Assembly: GCF_002891295.1 (NCBI RefSeq)
Contig: NZ_LGUI01000003.1
Coordinates: 124,001 to 188,000, forward strand
Direction: 5' to 3'
DNA: 64,000 nt
From: Streptomyces eurocidicus
GTDB taxonomy: Bacteria; Actinomycetota; Actinomycetes; Streptomycetales; Streptomycetaceae
Shown piece after piece: positions 1 through 9,202 of the stretch (position 1 is its first letter; each line of letters opens with the position of its first letter). A program made the translations under genes and the position numbers. The notes beneath the pieces are model-generated. The model saw nothing but the letters and a program-made list of their open reading frames with translations, ran no database searches and was not told the origin of the DNA.

Positions 1-69
1 CGCCGGGCGCGGCGTCCTCGCCCGCCGGACGGGCTTGATCTTCCTTATACCCGACATACCTACTTCTGC

Positions 70-110
70 CGGGCTTCTCAGCACACACTCAGACTGTTCT
101 CATCCGGCCG
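70..110 (+). promoter_or_regulatory. Three CTCA direct repeats at 11-bp pitch upstream of the protease gene
   Basis: The tetramer CTCA occurs at 77, 88 and 99, exactly one helical turn apart, 25-50 bp before the protease start codon. OmpR-family regulators usually bind such head-to-tail repeats as dimers. The next two genes encode an OmpR-type regulator and its kinase, so this may be its operator. The spacing is seen directly; the binding is inferred. The first 70 bases of the window show no gene. Confidence 0.4.
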
Positions 111-126
111 GAGCACAGTCGTAGCC

Positions 127-1247
127 ATGACCGACAACCACCGCCGCGACGGCGCCCAGGACCCCCAGCAGCACCCGCAGCAGCCCTACGCCTACCCGGC
201 ACCGCCGGCGTACGCGCCGCAGCGGCCGGTGACCACGGCGAGCGGTGTCACCGTCTGGCCGGGCGACGGCAGTGGCGGCCACGGCGGTGGCGGCGGCACC
301 CCGACCGGCTACGCGGACTTCGCCGCTCCCGGGCCCGGCTCGGACGGCGCCCCGCCGCGCACGCCGCGCCCCGCGCACGCCGCCCCGTCGCCCTGCTCGC
401 GGCCTGCGCGATCCTCGCGGCCGTGGTCGGCGGCGGCTCGGCCGCGCTCGTCGGACAGCTGACCGACGGCTCCGGCGGCAGCAGCCACTCCACCCCCGTG
501 CAGAACGCCTCCTCCAAGAGCAGCGGCGTCTCCGCCGTCGCCAAGGCCGTCATGCCCAGCATCGTGGAGATCAAGGCCGCCACCGCCTCCGGCCAGTCCA
601 CCGGCTCCGGCGTGGTGATCACCGCCGACGGCGAGATCGTCACCAACAACCACGTGGTGGCCGGCGCCGACACCGTGAAGGTCTCCTTCAGCGACGGCAG
701 CACCAAGGACGCGAAGGTCGTCGGCACCGACCCCGACAAGGACCTCGCCCTGATCAAGGTCCAGGGCGCGAGCGGCCTCACGCCCGCGGCGCTCGGCGAC
801 TCCGGCAAGGTCCAGGTCGGCGACCAGGTCGTCGCCATCGGCTCCCCCGAGGGCCTCACCGGCACCGTGACCAGCGGCATCGTCTCCGCCCTCAACCGCG
901 ATGTCACCGTTTCCAAGGAACAGGGCCAGGACGGCCGCCAGCGGCAGCGGCAGGGCGGCGGGCTCCCCCAGTGGCCGTTCGAGTTCGGCGGCAACCAGTA
1001 CAACGGCGACACGGGCTCGTCCAAGACCACCTACAAGGCGATCCAGACCGACGCCTCCCTCAACCCCGGCAACTCCGGCGGCGCGCTGATCAACATGAAC
1101 GGCGAGATCATCGGCATCAACTCCGCCATGTACGCGAGCGCCGGATCCGGGGACTCCGCGGGCAGCGTCGGCCTCGGCTTCTCCATCCCGATCAACACGG
1201 TCAAGGCCGACCTGGCCAAGCTGCGCGCGGGCGGCACCGGCGGCTGA
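127..1247 (+). CDS. HtrA/PepD-like S1C serine protease, frameshifted near the N-terminus
   Basis: This is a membrane-anchored trypsin-like protease of the HtrA/DegP class, expected to degrade misfolded proteins outside the membrane. The protease part shows the catalytic triad: His in NNHVV, Asp in DKDLALIKV and Ser in GNSGGAL. A membrane segment (RRPVALLAACAILAAVVGG) precedes it. No PDZ domain follows, so it is shorter than classic HtrA. The Pro/Gln-rich cytoplasmic leader starting at 127 is in one frame, whereas the membrane segment and protease are in another. The frames cross between about 345 and 400, as if one base were missing. Either the gene is broken or a base was lost in sequencing. 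An internal GTG at 423 would give only a truncated protein lacking most of the anchor. The two-component pair follows 70 bp downstream, as pepD lies near mprAB in mycobacteria. Confidence 0.8.
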
Positions 1248-1317
1248 CCGCCCGTCGGCCCCGGCGGCGTGCGAGGCTGATCCAGGCCCCTGACACCCGA
1301 ACCGCGAGGTAAAGCCG

Positions 1318-2049
1318 ATGAGCCCCGCCGACCACGGCGACCAGCCCGCCCGCATCCTGATCGTGGACGACGAACCCGCCGTCCGTGAGGCACTGCGCCG
1401 CAGCCTCGCCTTCGAGGGATACGGCACCGAACTGGCCGTCGACGGGCTCGACGCACTCGGCAAGGTCGACGCCTACGCCCCCGAACTGATCGTGCTCGAC
1501 GTGCTCATGCCACGCATGGACGGCCTCACCGCCGCCCGCAGGCTGCGCGCCTCCGGCGTCACCGTGCCCATCCTGATGCTGACCGCCCGCGACACCGTGG
1601 GCGACCGCGTCACCGGGCTCGACGCGGGCGCCGACGACTACCTGGTCAAGCCGTTCGAGCTGGACGAGCTGCTGGCCCGGATCCGCGCCCTGCTGCGCCG
1701 CAGCTCCTACGCGGTGGCGGCGCCCGCCGAGGACCGGGCGCTGACCTTCGCGGACCTGCGGATGGACCCCGACACCCGCGAGGTCACCCGCGGCGGCCGC
1801 GCCGTGGAGCTCACCCGCACGGAGTTCACCCTCCTGGAGCTCTTCCTCGCCCACCCCCGGCAGGTCCTCACCCGGGAACAGATCCTCAAGTCCGTGTGGG
1901 GCTTCGAGTTCGAACCCTCCTCCAACTCCCTGGACGTCTACGTGATGTACCTGCGCCGCAAGACCGAGGCGGGCGGCGAGCCGCGCCTCGTCCACACCGT
2001 GCGCGGCGTCGGCTACGTGCTGCGCGCGGAAGGCGGCGGCGCCGAGTGA
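1318..2049 (+). CDS. OmpR/PhoB-family response regulator, MprA-like
   Basis: A 243-residue two-domain response regulator. The receiver domain has the acidic pocket (D17, D18), the phospho-acceptor Asp at about residue 61 ([12 protein letters not shown]) and the conserved Lys in [16 protein letters not shown] winged-helix DNA-binding domain fills the C-terminal 100 residues ([28 protein letters not shown]). The receiver resembles mycobacterial MprA, and the protease-regulator-kinase order fits an envelope-stress role. The ATG follows GAGGTAAAG. The stop overlaps the kinase GTG, so translation is coupled. It probably acts on the 11-bp-spaced repeats ahead of the protease (inference). Confidence 0.9.
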   Translation: MSPADHGDQPARILIVDDEPAVREALRRSLAFEGYGTELAVDGLDALGKVDAYAPELIVLDVLMPRMDGLTAARRLRASGVTVPILMLTARDTVGDRVTGLDAGADDYLVKPFELDELLARIRALLRRSSYAVAAPAEDRALTFADLRMDPDTREVTRGGRAVELTRTEFTLLELFLAHPRQVLTREQILKSVWGFEFEPSSNSLDVYVMYLRRKTEAGGEPRLVHTVRGVGYVLRAEGGGAE

Positions 2050-3425
2050 TCGGACGGTTCCGCCGGCTGCCGCTGCGGTCGCGGCTGGCCCTGCTGACGG
2101 CCGGGGCCGTGGCCGTCGCGGTCGCGGTCGTCGCGGCCGTGTCCTGGGTCGTCCTCAAGCAGCAGCTCGAACAGCAGCGGGACACCACCCTCACCAATGT
2201 GCGCCCGGCGGACGAGACCGTCGTCGACCTGCTCAACACCTGCGGCAACGGCGCGCGCCCGTACCCCAGCCCGTACACCGTGCAGATCATCACGGCGACG
2301 GGCGCGGTCTGCACCACCCCCGGGAAGTCGCCGGTCACGGTGGACTCCCGGGACCTGGCCGTGCAGCGGGGCCAGGACCCGGTGCTGCACGACGCACGGG
2401 CGAAGGACGGCCAGGAGATGCGGGTCGCGACCTCGCGCAGCGACGTCCGGGGCGTCTACGCGGTCTCCATCGCCCAGCCCGCGAGCGACATCGACAAACC
2501 GCTCAACAAACTCGCCCTCGTGCTCATCCTCACGGCCGGTTTCGGCGTGCTCGGCGCCGCCACGGCGGGCCTCGGCATCGCCCGCGCGGGCCTGAGACCC
2601 GTGGACCGGCTCACGGAGGCGGCCGAGCACATCGCCCGGACCGAGGACCTGGCCGTCCGCATCCCCGTCGAGGGCGAGGACGAGATCGCGCGGCTGTCCC
2701 GCTCGTTCAACTCGATGACGGCGGCCCTCGCCTCCTCCCGCGACCGCCAGCAGCAGCTGATCGCGGACGCCGGCCATGAGCTGCGCACCCCGCTCACCTC
2801 GCTGCGCACCAACATCGACCTGCTCGTCCGCAGCGAGGAGACCGGCCGCGCGATCCCTCCCGACGACCGCCGCGAGCTCCTGACCAGCGTCAAGGCCCAG
2901 ATGACGGAGCTGGCCGCGCTCATCGGCGACCTCCAGGAACTCTCCCGCCCGGAGGCCGCGCCCGGCACCGGCCCGGTCCAGGTCATCGCCCTCCACGAGG
3001 CCGCCGCCCGCGCGGTCGAACGGGCCCGGCTGCGCGGCTCGGGCCTGACCTTCGAGGTGGACCTGGAGGACTGGTACGTCCGCGCCGAACCGGCGGCGCT
3101 GGAGCGCGCCCTGGTCAACCTGCTGGACAACGCGGTGAAGTTCAGCCCGGCGGGGGGCACGGTGTCGGTGGCCCTGTCGGCGGGCGAACTGACCGTGCGG
3201 GACCACGGCCCGGGCATCCCGGAGTCGGAACTCCCGCACGTCTTCGACCGCTTCTGGCGCTCCCCGTCGGCCCGGAGCCTGCCGGGGAGCGGGCTGGGCC
3301 TGTCGATCGTGGCGAGGACGGTGGAGCGGGCGGGCGGGGTCGTACGACTCTCCGGCGCGGAGGGCGGGGGGACGGTGGCGACGGTCCGGATCCCGGGTGC
3401 GGGGACGGCGCCGCCGCCGTTGTGA
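2046..3425 (+). CDS. Membrane sensor histidine kinase, MprB-like
   Basis: The kinase partner of the preceding regulator. The GTG chosen overlaps the regulator stop by four bases. Two membrane segments (about residues 14-35 and 155-180) flank an extracytoplasmic sensor domain, followed by a HAMP linker. The phospho-acceptor motif [12 protein letters not shown] has His at residue 244. The ATP-binding domain shows an N box ([13 protein letters not shown]), DHGPGIPE and [12 protein letters not shown]. The C-terminal tail is Gly/Pro-rich and ends inside a degenerate palindromic repeat element. The protein is about 459 residues, typical for MprB-type kinases. Signal unknown; neighbouring protease suggests cell-envelope stress. 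Confidence 0.88.
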   Translation: MIGRFRRLPLRSRLALLTAGAVAVAVAVVAAVSWVVLKQQLEQQRDTTLTNVRPADETVVDLLNTCGNGARPYPSPYTVQIITATGAVCTTPGKSPVTVDSRDLAVQRGQDPVLHDARAKDGQEMRVATSRSDVRGVYAVSIAQPASDIDKPLNKLALVLILTAGFGVLGAATAGLGIARAGLRPVDRLTEAAEHIARTEDLAVRIPVEGEDEIARLSRSFNSMTAALASSRDRQQQLIADAGHELRTPLTSLRTNIDLLVRSEETGRAIPPDDRRELLTSVKAQMTELAALIGDLQELSRPEAAPGTGPVQVIALHEAAARAVERARLRGSGLTFEVDLEDWYVRAEPAALERALVNLLDNAVKFSPAGGTVSVALSAGELTVRDHGPGIPESELPHVFDRFWRSPSARSLPGSGLGLSIVARTVERAGGVVRLSGAEGGGTVATVRIPGAGTAPPPL

Positions 3426-3502
3426 GGGTTTTCCCCTACCCGCCCCTTCCCGAATGGCCTCAAGCGCCGGCCGGGCTGAAAATCAGCCCGGTCCGGGCGG
3501 AA
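3426..3502. repeat. Partial copy of the dispersed palindromic element; likely terminator
   Basis: It starts with the run TTTTCCCCTACCCGCCCCTTCCCGA typical of the left side of the element seen six more times here. A stem CCGGGCTGA / TCAGCCCGG (3471-3479 and 3483-3491) follows. Only the left half and central stem remain. Its position just after the kinase stop suits a terminator. The remaining bases to the acyl carrier gene show no other feature. Confidence 0.6.
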
Positions 3503-3661
3503 TCAGCGATACGTCAGCACACACCCGCGCATCGGTGGGCTCGCCCTGTCACACCCGGGCGGGGGATCTGCCCCGGCGTGCGCCTCTGCGCCCTTTCGCC
3601 CCCGTGGTCGACAGGGGATGGTCAAGAGAAGTATTCGCCGGAGCTGAGCGAGGATGCCTCT

Positions 3662-3976
3662 GTGATCTCATTCCCCGTCCTGGCGCGCCTGTTGTCGGAA
3701 CACTTCGGTATCGAGGAGTCGGAGCTGCGCCCGGAGGCCACATTCGAGGAACTGGAGATGGATTCCCTCGCTCTGGTGGAGATCGCGGTGATCGTCGAGG
3801 ACAGGTTCGGTGTGCGGCTGCCCGGCGATGCCGACGGGCTGGGGCTGTCGACCACACTGGCCGGGGCCGTGGAGTTCCTGGAGCGGGCCGGGCGTCCCGT
3901 CGCCCCGTCGCCGTCCGCACCGGCCGTCGGTGAGCGCGAGCGGATGGATGACGCCGTCTCGCGGAGCGGGAGTTGA
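3662..3976 (+). CDS. Acyl carrier protein
   Basis: A 104-residue carrier protein. The phosphopantetheine attachment motif is EMDSLALVE with Ser at residue 35, inside a typical four-helix sequence (LLSEHFGIEESELRPEATFEEL). A polar 25-residue tail (PSPSAPAVGERERMDD) extends beyond the usual ACP length of about 80. The GTG start is chosen because homology-like sequence begins there and GAGG lies 7-10 bases upstream; the open frame continues further up without a carrier-like sequence. Its stop overlaps the TTG start of the ketosynthase by four bases, so the two are coupled and probably act together on a dedicated acyl chain. Confidence 0.88.
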   Translation: MISFPVLARLLSEHFGIEESELRPEATFEELEMDSLALVEIAVIVEDRFGVRLPGDADGLGLSTTLAGAVEFLERAGRPVAPSPSAPAVGERERMDDAVSRSGS

Positions 3977-5199
3977 GCCGGACGCAGGTGGCCGTCACCG
4001 GGCTCGGGCTGACGACCCCGGCCGGGCTGGGCGTGGAGACGGGATGGCGGGCCCTCTGCGCGGGCGGGTCGACGGCGACCGCCGACCCGCGCCTCGCCGG
4101 GATGCCCGTGACGTTCTCCTGCCGGGTCCCGGACGGCGCCCTGGAGGCCGCGGTGGGGCGCCGGCTGGGCTGGCGCCTCGACCGGTTCGTCCAGCTGGCG
4201 CTGGTGACCTCGCGGGAAGCCGTGCGGGACGCGGGGCTCGATCCCCTCGCGTGGGAGGGAAGCAGGGTCGGAGTCGTCATCGGCGTCGGCACCGGCAGCC
4301 ACGACACCTGCGCACAGTCCTACGCGCACCTCGCGCAGCGCCGCTACCAGGCGATCTCCCCCACCACTGTCCCGCGGTCGGCGCCGAACATGGCGGCGGG
4401 CGAAGTCGGCATCGACTTGAAGGCGCTGGGGCCGAACTTCTGCGTGAGCACCGCCTGCGCGTCCGGTGCGACAGCGATCGGGGTGGCCAAGTCGCTTCTT
4501 CAGTCGGGGCAATGCGACATCGTGGTCGCCGGAGGCAGCGAATCGGCACCGGCCTCGCCACTGGCCGTGGCGGCGTTCTGGCGCATGGGCGCCCTGTCCG
4601 TCCGCAACGACGATCCCGCGACGGCGTCGCGCCCCTTCGACGCCGGGCGTGACGGGTTCGTCCTGGGTGAAGGCGCGGGGATACTGGTCCTGGAACGGCT
4701 GGAGCACGCGCGGGCCCGCGGCGCGCGCGTCCACGCCCTGCTCTCCGGTTACGGCGCCTCGGCCGATGCCTACCACCCGACGCAGCCGCACCCGGACGGC
4801 GAAGGTGCCGCGCGGGCGGTGCGCGCCGCCCTGGCGGACGCGGACCTGGCGCCCCGGGACATCGGGCACGTCAACGCGCATGCGACGGCCACCCGGCTCA
4901 ACGACCTGGCCGAGGCCCGTATGCTGCGCCGGGTGTTCGGCACTCCGCCCGCGGTGACCGCGACCAAGAGCGTGCTGGGGCACGCCATCGGCGGGGCGGG
5001 CGCCATCGAGGCCGTGTGCTGCGTCCTCTCGGTACAGCGGCAGTTGATCCACCCCACCGCCAATCTGGACCGGCTGGATCCGGAGATCGATCTGGATGTG
5101 GTCCACGGGGGACCGCGGCCGTGCCGCCTGGAGGCCGTCGCCGACTTCTCCTACGGGTTCGGCGGCCAGAACGCCTGCCTGGTGTTCACCCGGCCGTGA
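3973..5199 (+). CDS. Beta-ketoacyl-ACP synthase (FabF-type)
   Basis: A 408-residue condensing enzyme that extends an acyl chain held on ACP by decarboxylative Claisen condensation. The catalytic triad is complete: Cys162 in STACASGA, His303 in VNAHATAT and His337 in GHAIGGAGA. The usual HGTGT is HATAT, a variation that keeps the His. The fold ends with FSYGFGGQNACLVF. The start is TTG, overlapping the ACP stop. It faces the short-chain dehydrogenase gene tail-to-tail with a 12-base gap. With the stand-alone ACP it looks like a specialised, non-housekeeping fatty-acid or polyketide extender; the chain length cannot be told from sequence. Confidence 0.88.
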   Translation: MSRTQVAVTGLGLTTPAGLGVETGWRALCAGGSTATADPRLAGMPVTFSCRVPDGALEAAVGRRLGWRLDRFVQLALVTSREAVRDAGLDPLAWEGSRVGVVIGVGTGSHDTCAQSYAHLAQRRYQAISPTTVPRSAPNMAAGEVGIDLKALGPNFCVSTACASGATAIGVAKSLLQSGQCDIVVAGGSESAPASPLAVAAFWRMGALSVRNDDPATASRPFDAGRDGFVLGEGAGILVLERLEHARARGARVHALLSGYGASADAYHPTQPHPDGEGAARAVRAALADADLAPRDIGHVNAHATATRLNDLAEARMLRRVFGTPPAVTATKSVLGHAIGGAGAIEAVCCVLSVQRQLIHPTANLDRLDPEIDLDVVHGGPRPCRLEAVADFSYGFGGQNACLVFTRP

Positions 5200-5211
5200 C
5201 GGCGCGCCGGT

Positions 5212-5988
5212 TCACCGGGGCGCCGCCTCCCAGGCGAAGGGCCGGACGAGGGTGCGGGGCAGGTGGCGCAGCCCCCAGGCGGCGGCCTTGTACCGGAGGC
5301 TCGGGACACTGATGACGGAACCGCGCCGGAGGTTCCGCAGGGCCGTACGGGCCACGTAGTCGGCGTCCAGCCACAGCCACGCCGGGGGCCAGGCCGTGCC
5401 GATACCGGCGCGCTGGTGGAACTCGGTGCGGGTGTACCCGGGGAGCAGCGCCATCAGCCGTACCCCCGATTCCCGGACCTGGCACGAACGGGCCAGCGAT
5501 TCGGTGAAGTTCACCGTCCACGCCTTGCTGGCCGGGTAGGTGGAGGCGAGCCAGGCGGGCCCCAGTCCGGCCACGCTCGCCACGTTGACGACGGCTCCGG
5601 AGCGGCGCGGGATCATCGCGCCGAGGGCGGCGTGGGTCAGCCGCAGTGTCGCGCGCACATTGACGTCGAGGAGGTACTCCTCATCCGCGACGGCGTTCGC
5701 GAGGAAGGACGAGGCATAGCCCATACCGGCGTTGTTGACGAGCAGATCGACCGGTGTTCCCTGGTCGGCGAGCCGTGCCGCGACCGCGGCGCAGCCCGTG
5801 GCCGAGGCCAGGTCGGCGGGGAGGATGTCCACGTGCGCGGCGCCCGCGGCGCACAGCTGCCGGGCGGTCTCCTCCAGGTTCGTCCGGGTCCGGGCGACGA
5901 GGACGAGGGCGGCTCCTTCCCGTGCCAGGGCCCGGGCGAGCGCCTTGCCGAGTCCTGCGGTCGCGCCGGTGACGAGGGCGGTGGCCAC
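5212..5988 (-). CDS. Short-chain dehydrogenase/reductase
   Basis: A classical SDR of 258 residues. The NAD(P) motif is TGATAGLG (residues 7-14), then NNAG (85-88), catalytic Ser138 (VASVAGLG) and the YPASK pair Tyr151/Lys155. The GTG start follows GGAGG at five bases. It is the last gene of a leftward run: small Trp-rich protein, oxoamine synthase, SDR. In sphingolipid synthesis an SDR reduces 3-ketosphinganine made by a serine palmitoyltransferase; a similar ketone reduction after the neighbouring oxoamine synthase is a reasonable guess but is not shown. It could instead reduce a beta-ketoacyl-ACP. Confidence 0.85.
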   Translation of the reverse strand: MATALVTGATAGLGKALARALAREGAALVLVARTRTNLEETARQLCAAGAAHVDILPADLASATGCAAVAARLADQGTPVDLLVNNAGMGYASSFLANAVADEEYLLDVNVRATLRLTHAALGAMIPRRSGAVVNVASVAGLGPAWLASTYPASKAWTVNFTESLARSCQVRESGVRLMALLPGYTRTEFHQRAGIGTAWPPAWLWLDADYVARTALRNLRRGSVISVPSLRYKAAAWGLRHLPRTLVRPFAWEAAPR

Positions 5989-6019
5989 GGTTCCTCCAGG
6001 GCGGTACGGCGCGGGCGGC

Positions 6020-7300
6020 TCAGGGCAGCAGGTGGCGGATCCCCGCGAGCCAGGTCTCGGCGGGCTCCCCGGCGCCGGGGAGCCGGAGGTGGCTGGTGTG
6101 CGAGGCGGCGAGACCGGTTTCCGGCAGGGCGAGCGCGGCCAGCGGTTCACGGATGTCCGCGAACGCCGTTGTGACTGCGTCGAGTTGTTCCCGGGTGTGC
6201 GAGGCGCAGAAGCTCGCGCGCAGACAGGCGGGCGCGGCCGGGGGCATGACCGCGTTGACGTGCACGCCGCGGTCCAGCAGCAGCTTCCAGGCGATGGCCG
6301 TGCGCAGTTCGTCACCGATGTCGACGGGAACGAGGGGGGTGTCGCCGTGCGGCACCCGGTATCCGAGTGCGGAGAGCGCGTGCCGCATGTGACGGGCGTT
6401 GTCGAGGGCGGCCCGGCCGCGCCAGGGTTCGTCGCGCACGATGCGCAGGGCCTGCAGGGCTGCCGCGGTGTTGGCCGGGCTGGCCCCGGCCGAGAAGACC
6501 AGCGGACGGGCGTAGTGGCGCAGGTACTCGATGACGGTCCGGTCGCCGAGGACGGCACCGCCGACGGAGGCGAACGCCTTGGAGAAGGCCAGGGAGATGA
6601 CCGGTACGTCGTCGGTGAGGCCGTACCGCGCGCAGGTGCCGTGCCCTCCGGCGAGCACTCCGGCACCGTGGGCATCGTCGACGACCAGGGTGGCGCGGTG
6701 CTCGTGGCAGACGCGGACCAGGTCGGGCAGGGGGCACAGATCACCGCGCATGCTGTAGACGCCGTCGACGACCACCATGCGGCCGCCGTTGCCCGGCAGG
6801 GCCTTCAGCTCGGCGGCGAGCCGGTCCGTGTCGTTGTGGGGGAACCAGTGGACCTTGGCGCGGCTGAGCCGTGCGGCGTCGACGAGGGAGGCATGGGCCT
6901 CCTGATCGACGAGCACGTGGTCACCGGTCCGGCACAGTCCGGCGACGGCACCGAGACCCGCCTGATAGCCGGTGGCGAAGACCAGGGCGGCGGGCTTGCC
7001 GAAGAACTGCGCGAGCTCGTCCTCCAGTCTCTCGTGCAGATCGAGGTTGCCGTTGAGCAGCCGGGAGCCCGAGGGACCCGTCCCGTAACGGCGGGCCGCC
7101 TCGGCGGCGGCCTCGGTCACGCGCGGGTCGGTGGCGAGCCCGAGGTAGTCCCCGGACCCGCAGACGATGACGTCCTGGCCGCCCACCGTGCAGGCGGCGC
7201 CCGGGCCCCGGCCGGAGAACGCGGCGTAGAACGGGTACAGACCGAGGCTCTTCGCCTGGTGGGAGCGGGTGAAGGACGCACACCTGCCGACGATGTCCAT
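6020..7300 (-). CDS. Alpha-oxoamine synthase (PLP, AONS/serine palmitoyltransferase-like)
   Basis: A 426-residue fold-type I PLP enzyme of the family that condenses an amino acid with an acyl thioester, losing CO2 to give an aminoketone. Visible landmarks are GTGPSGSRLLNG, LVFATGYQAGLG, His136 (QEAHAS, ring stacking), DDAHGAG (208-214) and the Schiff-base Lys241 in LAFSKAFASVGG. The family includes BioF, Kbl, HemA, serine palmitoyltransferase and stand-alone enzymes of natural-product pathways. The presence of a dedicated ACP and ketosynthase suggests an acyl-ACP donor. It is not in a biotin operon (no bioA/B/D near). The ATG follows GGAGAGG. Substrates are not predictable by eye. Confidence 0.85.
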   Translation of the reverse strand: MDIVGRCASFTRSHQAKSLGLYPFYAAFSGRGPGAACTVGGQDVIVCGSGDYLGLATDPRVTEAAAEAARRYGTGPSGSRLLNGNLDLHERLEDELAQFFGKPAALVFATGYQAGLGAVAGLCRTGDHVLVDQEAHASLVDAARLSRAKVHWFPHNDTDRLAAELKALPGNGGRMVVVDGVYSMRGDLCPLPDLVRVCHEHRATLVVDDAHGAGVLAGGHGTCARYGLTDDVPVISLAFSKAFASVGGAVLGDRTVIEYLRHYARPLVFSAGASPANTAAALQALRIVRDEPWRGRAALDNARHMRHALSALGYRVPHGDTPLVPVDIGDELRTAIAWKLLLDRGVHVNAVMPPAAPACLRASFCASHTREQLDAVTTAFADIREPLAALALPETGLAASHTSHLRLPGAGEPAETWLAGIRHLLP

Positions 7301-7350
7301 GACTCGCCTCTCCAGCCTTCTCGAAGGTCTTCGACGGACTCGGAGCGGGT

Positions 7351-7563
7351 TCAGCGAGGCTCGCGGGAACGGCGCTCGGCCTGCCAGGCCCGGACCTGGG
7401 CGGCGTGCATGCCCTTGCCCAAAGGCCCCTTGGGAACGGGCCCGCCCCGGAGGGCCAGGTACCAGATGTACGGGTTCAACCAGTGGATCCACTTGTTGGG
7501 GTTGATGGCGAAGGCGACGACGGACGCCAGCCGGTCGGCAAGGGATTCGCGGGTCGGTGCCAA
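7351..7563 (-). CDS. Small Trp-rich protein of the oxoamine-synthase operon
   Basis: A 70-residue unrecognised protein upstream of the oxoamine synthase in the same direction, 50 bases away. The segment NPNKWIHWLNPYIWYLALRG carries four Trp and two Tyr, followed by a basic tail with GPVPKGPLGKG. It looks like a membrane-surface or protein-interaction peptide. The TTG start is preferred because GAGGA lies six bases before it; an in-frame GTG 33 bases further up has no ribosome site. Coding character is supported by the odd composition and operon position only. Confidence 0.55.
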   Translation of the reverse strand: MAPTRESLADRLASVVAFAINPNKWIHWLNPYIWYLALRGGPVPKGPLGKGMHAAQVRAWQAERRSREPR

Positions 7564-7792
7564 CGTGCGTCCTCGCTTCCGGGCCCGGGTGCGCACACGG
7601 AGGGCGCTGCTCCGGCACCTCCCTCACGGTCCCATCCCGGGACCGGGCGTACCAGGGCGCTCGGGGGCGGGCGACGGGGGCGGTGTCCGGGGGACGGACG
7701 CCCCCCTGAGGACACGGGCGACGCGCCGGCTCCCCCTCCACGCGGTTTCCGGCAGGGAAGCCGGGGAAACACGGCCGTACAGGCACGTTCTC
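7564..7792. promoter_or_regulatory. Divergent control region between the oxoamine-synthase operon and the P450
   Basis: This 229-base gap must hold the promoters of both the leftward operon and the rightward P450. A 7-bp inverted repeat, CGGTCCC (7627-7633) and GGGACCG (7639-7645) with a 5-base spacer, is a possible shared operator. No clear -35/-10 pair was recognised. Confidence 0.4.
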
Positions 7793-9175
7793 ATGGGCGT
7801 TCAGGAGGACAGGGCTATCAGGGCTACGAAGAGCGCGCGCTGTCGCCTGCCTCCGGGCCCTGCGGCACCGTCCCTCGTCCAGTCGGTGCGCTTCCTGCGC
7901 GACCCCTACGCGATGCTGGCCGGACAACACGCCCGCTTCGGCGACACCTTCACCCTGCGTGTCGTCGGCGTGGGCACCCTCGTCATGGTGAGCGACCCCG
8001 AAGGGATCCGGGACATCGTCACCGCTCCCCCGGACGTGCTGGCCGCGGGCCGGGCCCGGGGGATACTCGACGTGATCTACGGGACCCGCTCACTGCTGAC
8101 CCTGGACGGTGGCGGACAGGCATGGCAACGACGCTTCCTCATGCCACTGTTCCACCGTTCCCACATCGCCCACGGGCAACAACTGGCGCTGGAGGCCACG
8201 CGTGAGGCCATGGCGACCTGGCCGGCCGACCGCCCCTTCCCCCTCGTACCCCGCCTGATGTCGATCACTACCGACATCCTCGTGCAGAAGTTCCTCAAGG
8301 CCGACCGGCATACCTCTCTGCGCGTCAAAGAACTCCTGCTCGCGTTCATCGAAGCCGCTCACCAGCCGCTGGTGTTCCACCTGCCACAGTTCCCGCCCGC
8401 GCTGGCCGTGGGGCCCTGGCGGCGGTACGGCCGCACCCGCGACCGGCTGGACACCTGCCTGCGAGAGCTCTGCGCCACGCGTCGTACGTCCCCCCGCACG
8501 ACGGACGACGACCTCGTGACCGCGCTGCTCCGGGCGGACGGCCCCAACGGCGCGCCACTGGACGACGAGACCCTTCGCGACATCCTCGTGGTGGTGCTCG
8601 GCAGCGGTGCGGAGACCGTGACCTACAGCCTGGCGTGGGCCATGGAAGCCGTCCTGGCCCACCAGGAGGCGGCCGATCGCGCCCGGGCCGAGCTGCGCCA
8701 CGTGACCGAGGGTTCCCCTCTCACCGTGGACCATCTGCCCCGGCTCCCCTACCTCATGGCGGCCGTCACCGAAGCGCTGCGCCTCTACCCGATCAACCCG
8801 ATCGTGCTCCGCCGCGTGCTCGGGCCCGGATTCACCGTCGCGGGCTTTCCCCTGCCCGCCGGTGTGCACGTCGCCGTCAACGGCTGTGGCGCCCACCGCC
8901 GGGCGGTGACATATCCCGACCCCTGCCGCTTCCGTCCCGAACGGTGGCTGGGCAAAGGACCGGCCCCTTACACCTGGGTCCCCTTCGGCGGCGGCGCACG
9001 CAAGTGCATCGCCGCTCACTTCGCCGTGCACGAACTCCAGGCCATGGCCGCGAGCCTCCTGCTGGAGGAAAACCTGCGCCTGGTCTCTCCCGCGGTCAGC
9101 CCCGGCCGGCTCGTCGGCGACATGATCGTCCCCTCGGAGGGGACGATCGTGACCTGCACGCCCCGCACACCCTGA
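7793..9175 (+). CDS. Cytochrome P450
   Basis: A 460-residue haem mono-oxygenase. The haem ligand is Cys405 in FGGGARKCIA; the K-helix ExxR is E327-R330 (EALR) followed by PERW; the I-helix reads GSGAETV with the acid E274 and alcohol T275 in place. Length and the GGGARKC loop resemble the longer actinobacterial P450s often tied to terpene or lipid tailoring. No ferredoxin or reductase gene is adjacent. The ATG was chosen as the first Met before PPGP; no strong ribosome site is visible, so the start is uncertain. It diverges from the oxoamine-synthase operon and ends 27 bases from the convergent GbsR-like regulator. Confidence 0.85.
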   Translation: MGVQEDRAIRATKSARCRLPPGPAAPSLVQSVRFLRDPYAMLAGQHARFGDTFTLRVVGVGTLVMVSDPEGIRDIVTAPPDVLAAGRARGILDVIYGTRSLLTLDGGGQAWQRRFLMPLFHRSHIAHGQQLALEATREAMATWPADRPFPLVPRLMSITTDILVQKFLKADRHTSLRVKELLLAFIEAAHQPLVFHLPQFPPALAVGPWRRYGRTRDRLDTCLRELCATRRTSPRTTDDDLVTALLRADGPNGAPLDDETLRDILVVVLGSGAETVTYSLAWAMEAVLAHQEAADRARAELRHVTEGSPLTVDHLPRLPYLMAAVTEALRLYPINPIVLRRVLGPGFTVAGFPLPAGVHVAVNGCGAHRRAVTYPDPCRFRPERWLGKGPAPYTWVPFGGGARKCIAAHFAVHELQAMAASLLLEENLRLVSPAVSPGRLVGDMIVPSEGTIVTCTPRTP

Positions 9176-9202
9176 AGCCGGCTCTTGTCCATGCGCCCGG
9201 GG

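Noticed and set aside
6020..7300. Assigning the oxoamine synthase as BioF
   Set aside because: No biotin genes are near, and the gene is embedded with an ACP, ketosynthase and SDR; the family name was kept general.
5732..9175. A 1147-codon open frame spanning the P450 and its upstream region
   Set aside because: Only the part from 7793 is P450-like; the first 680 codons are the antisense of the oxoamine synthase and SDR genes.
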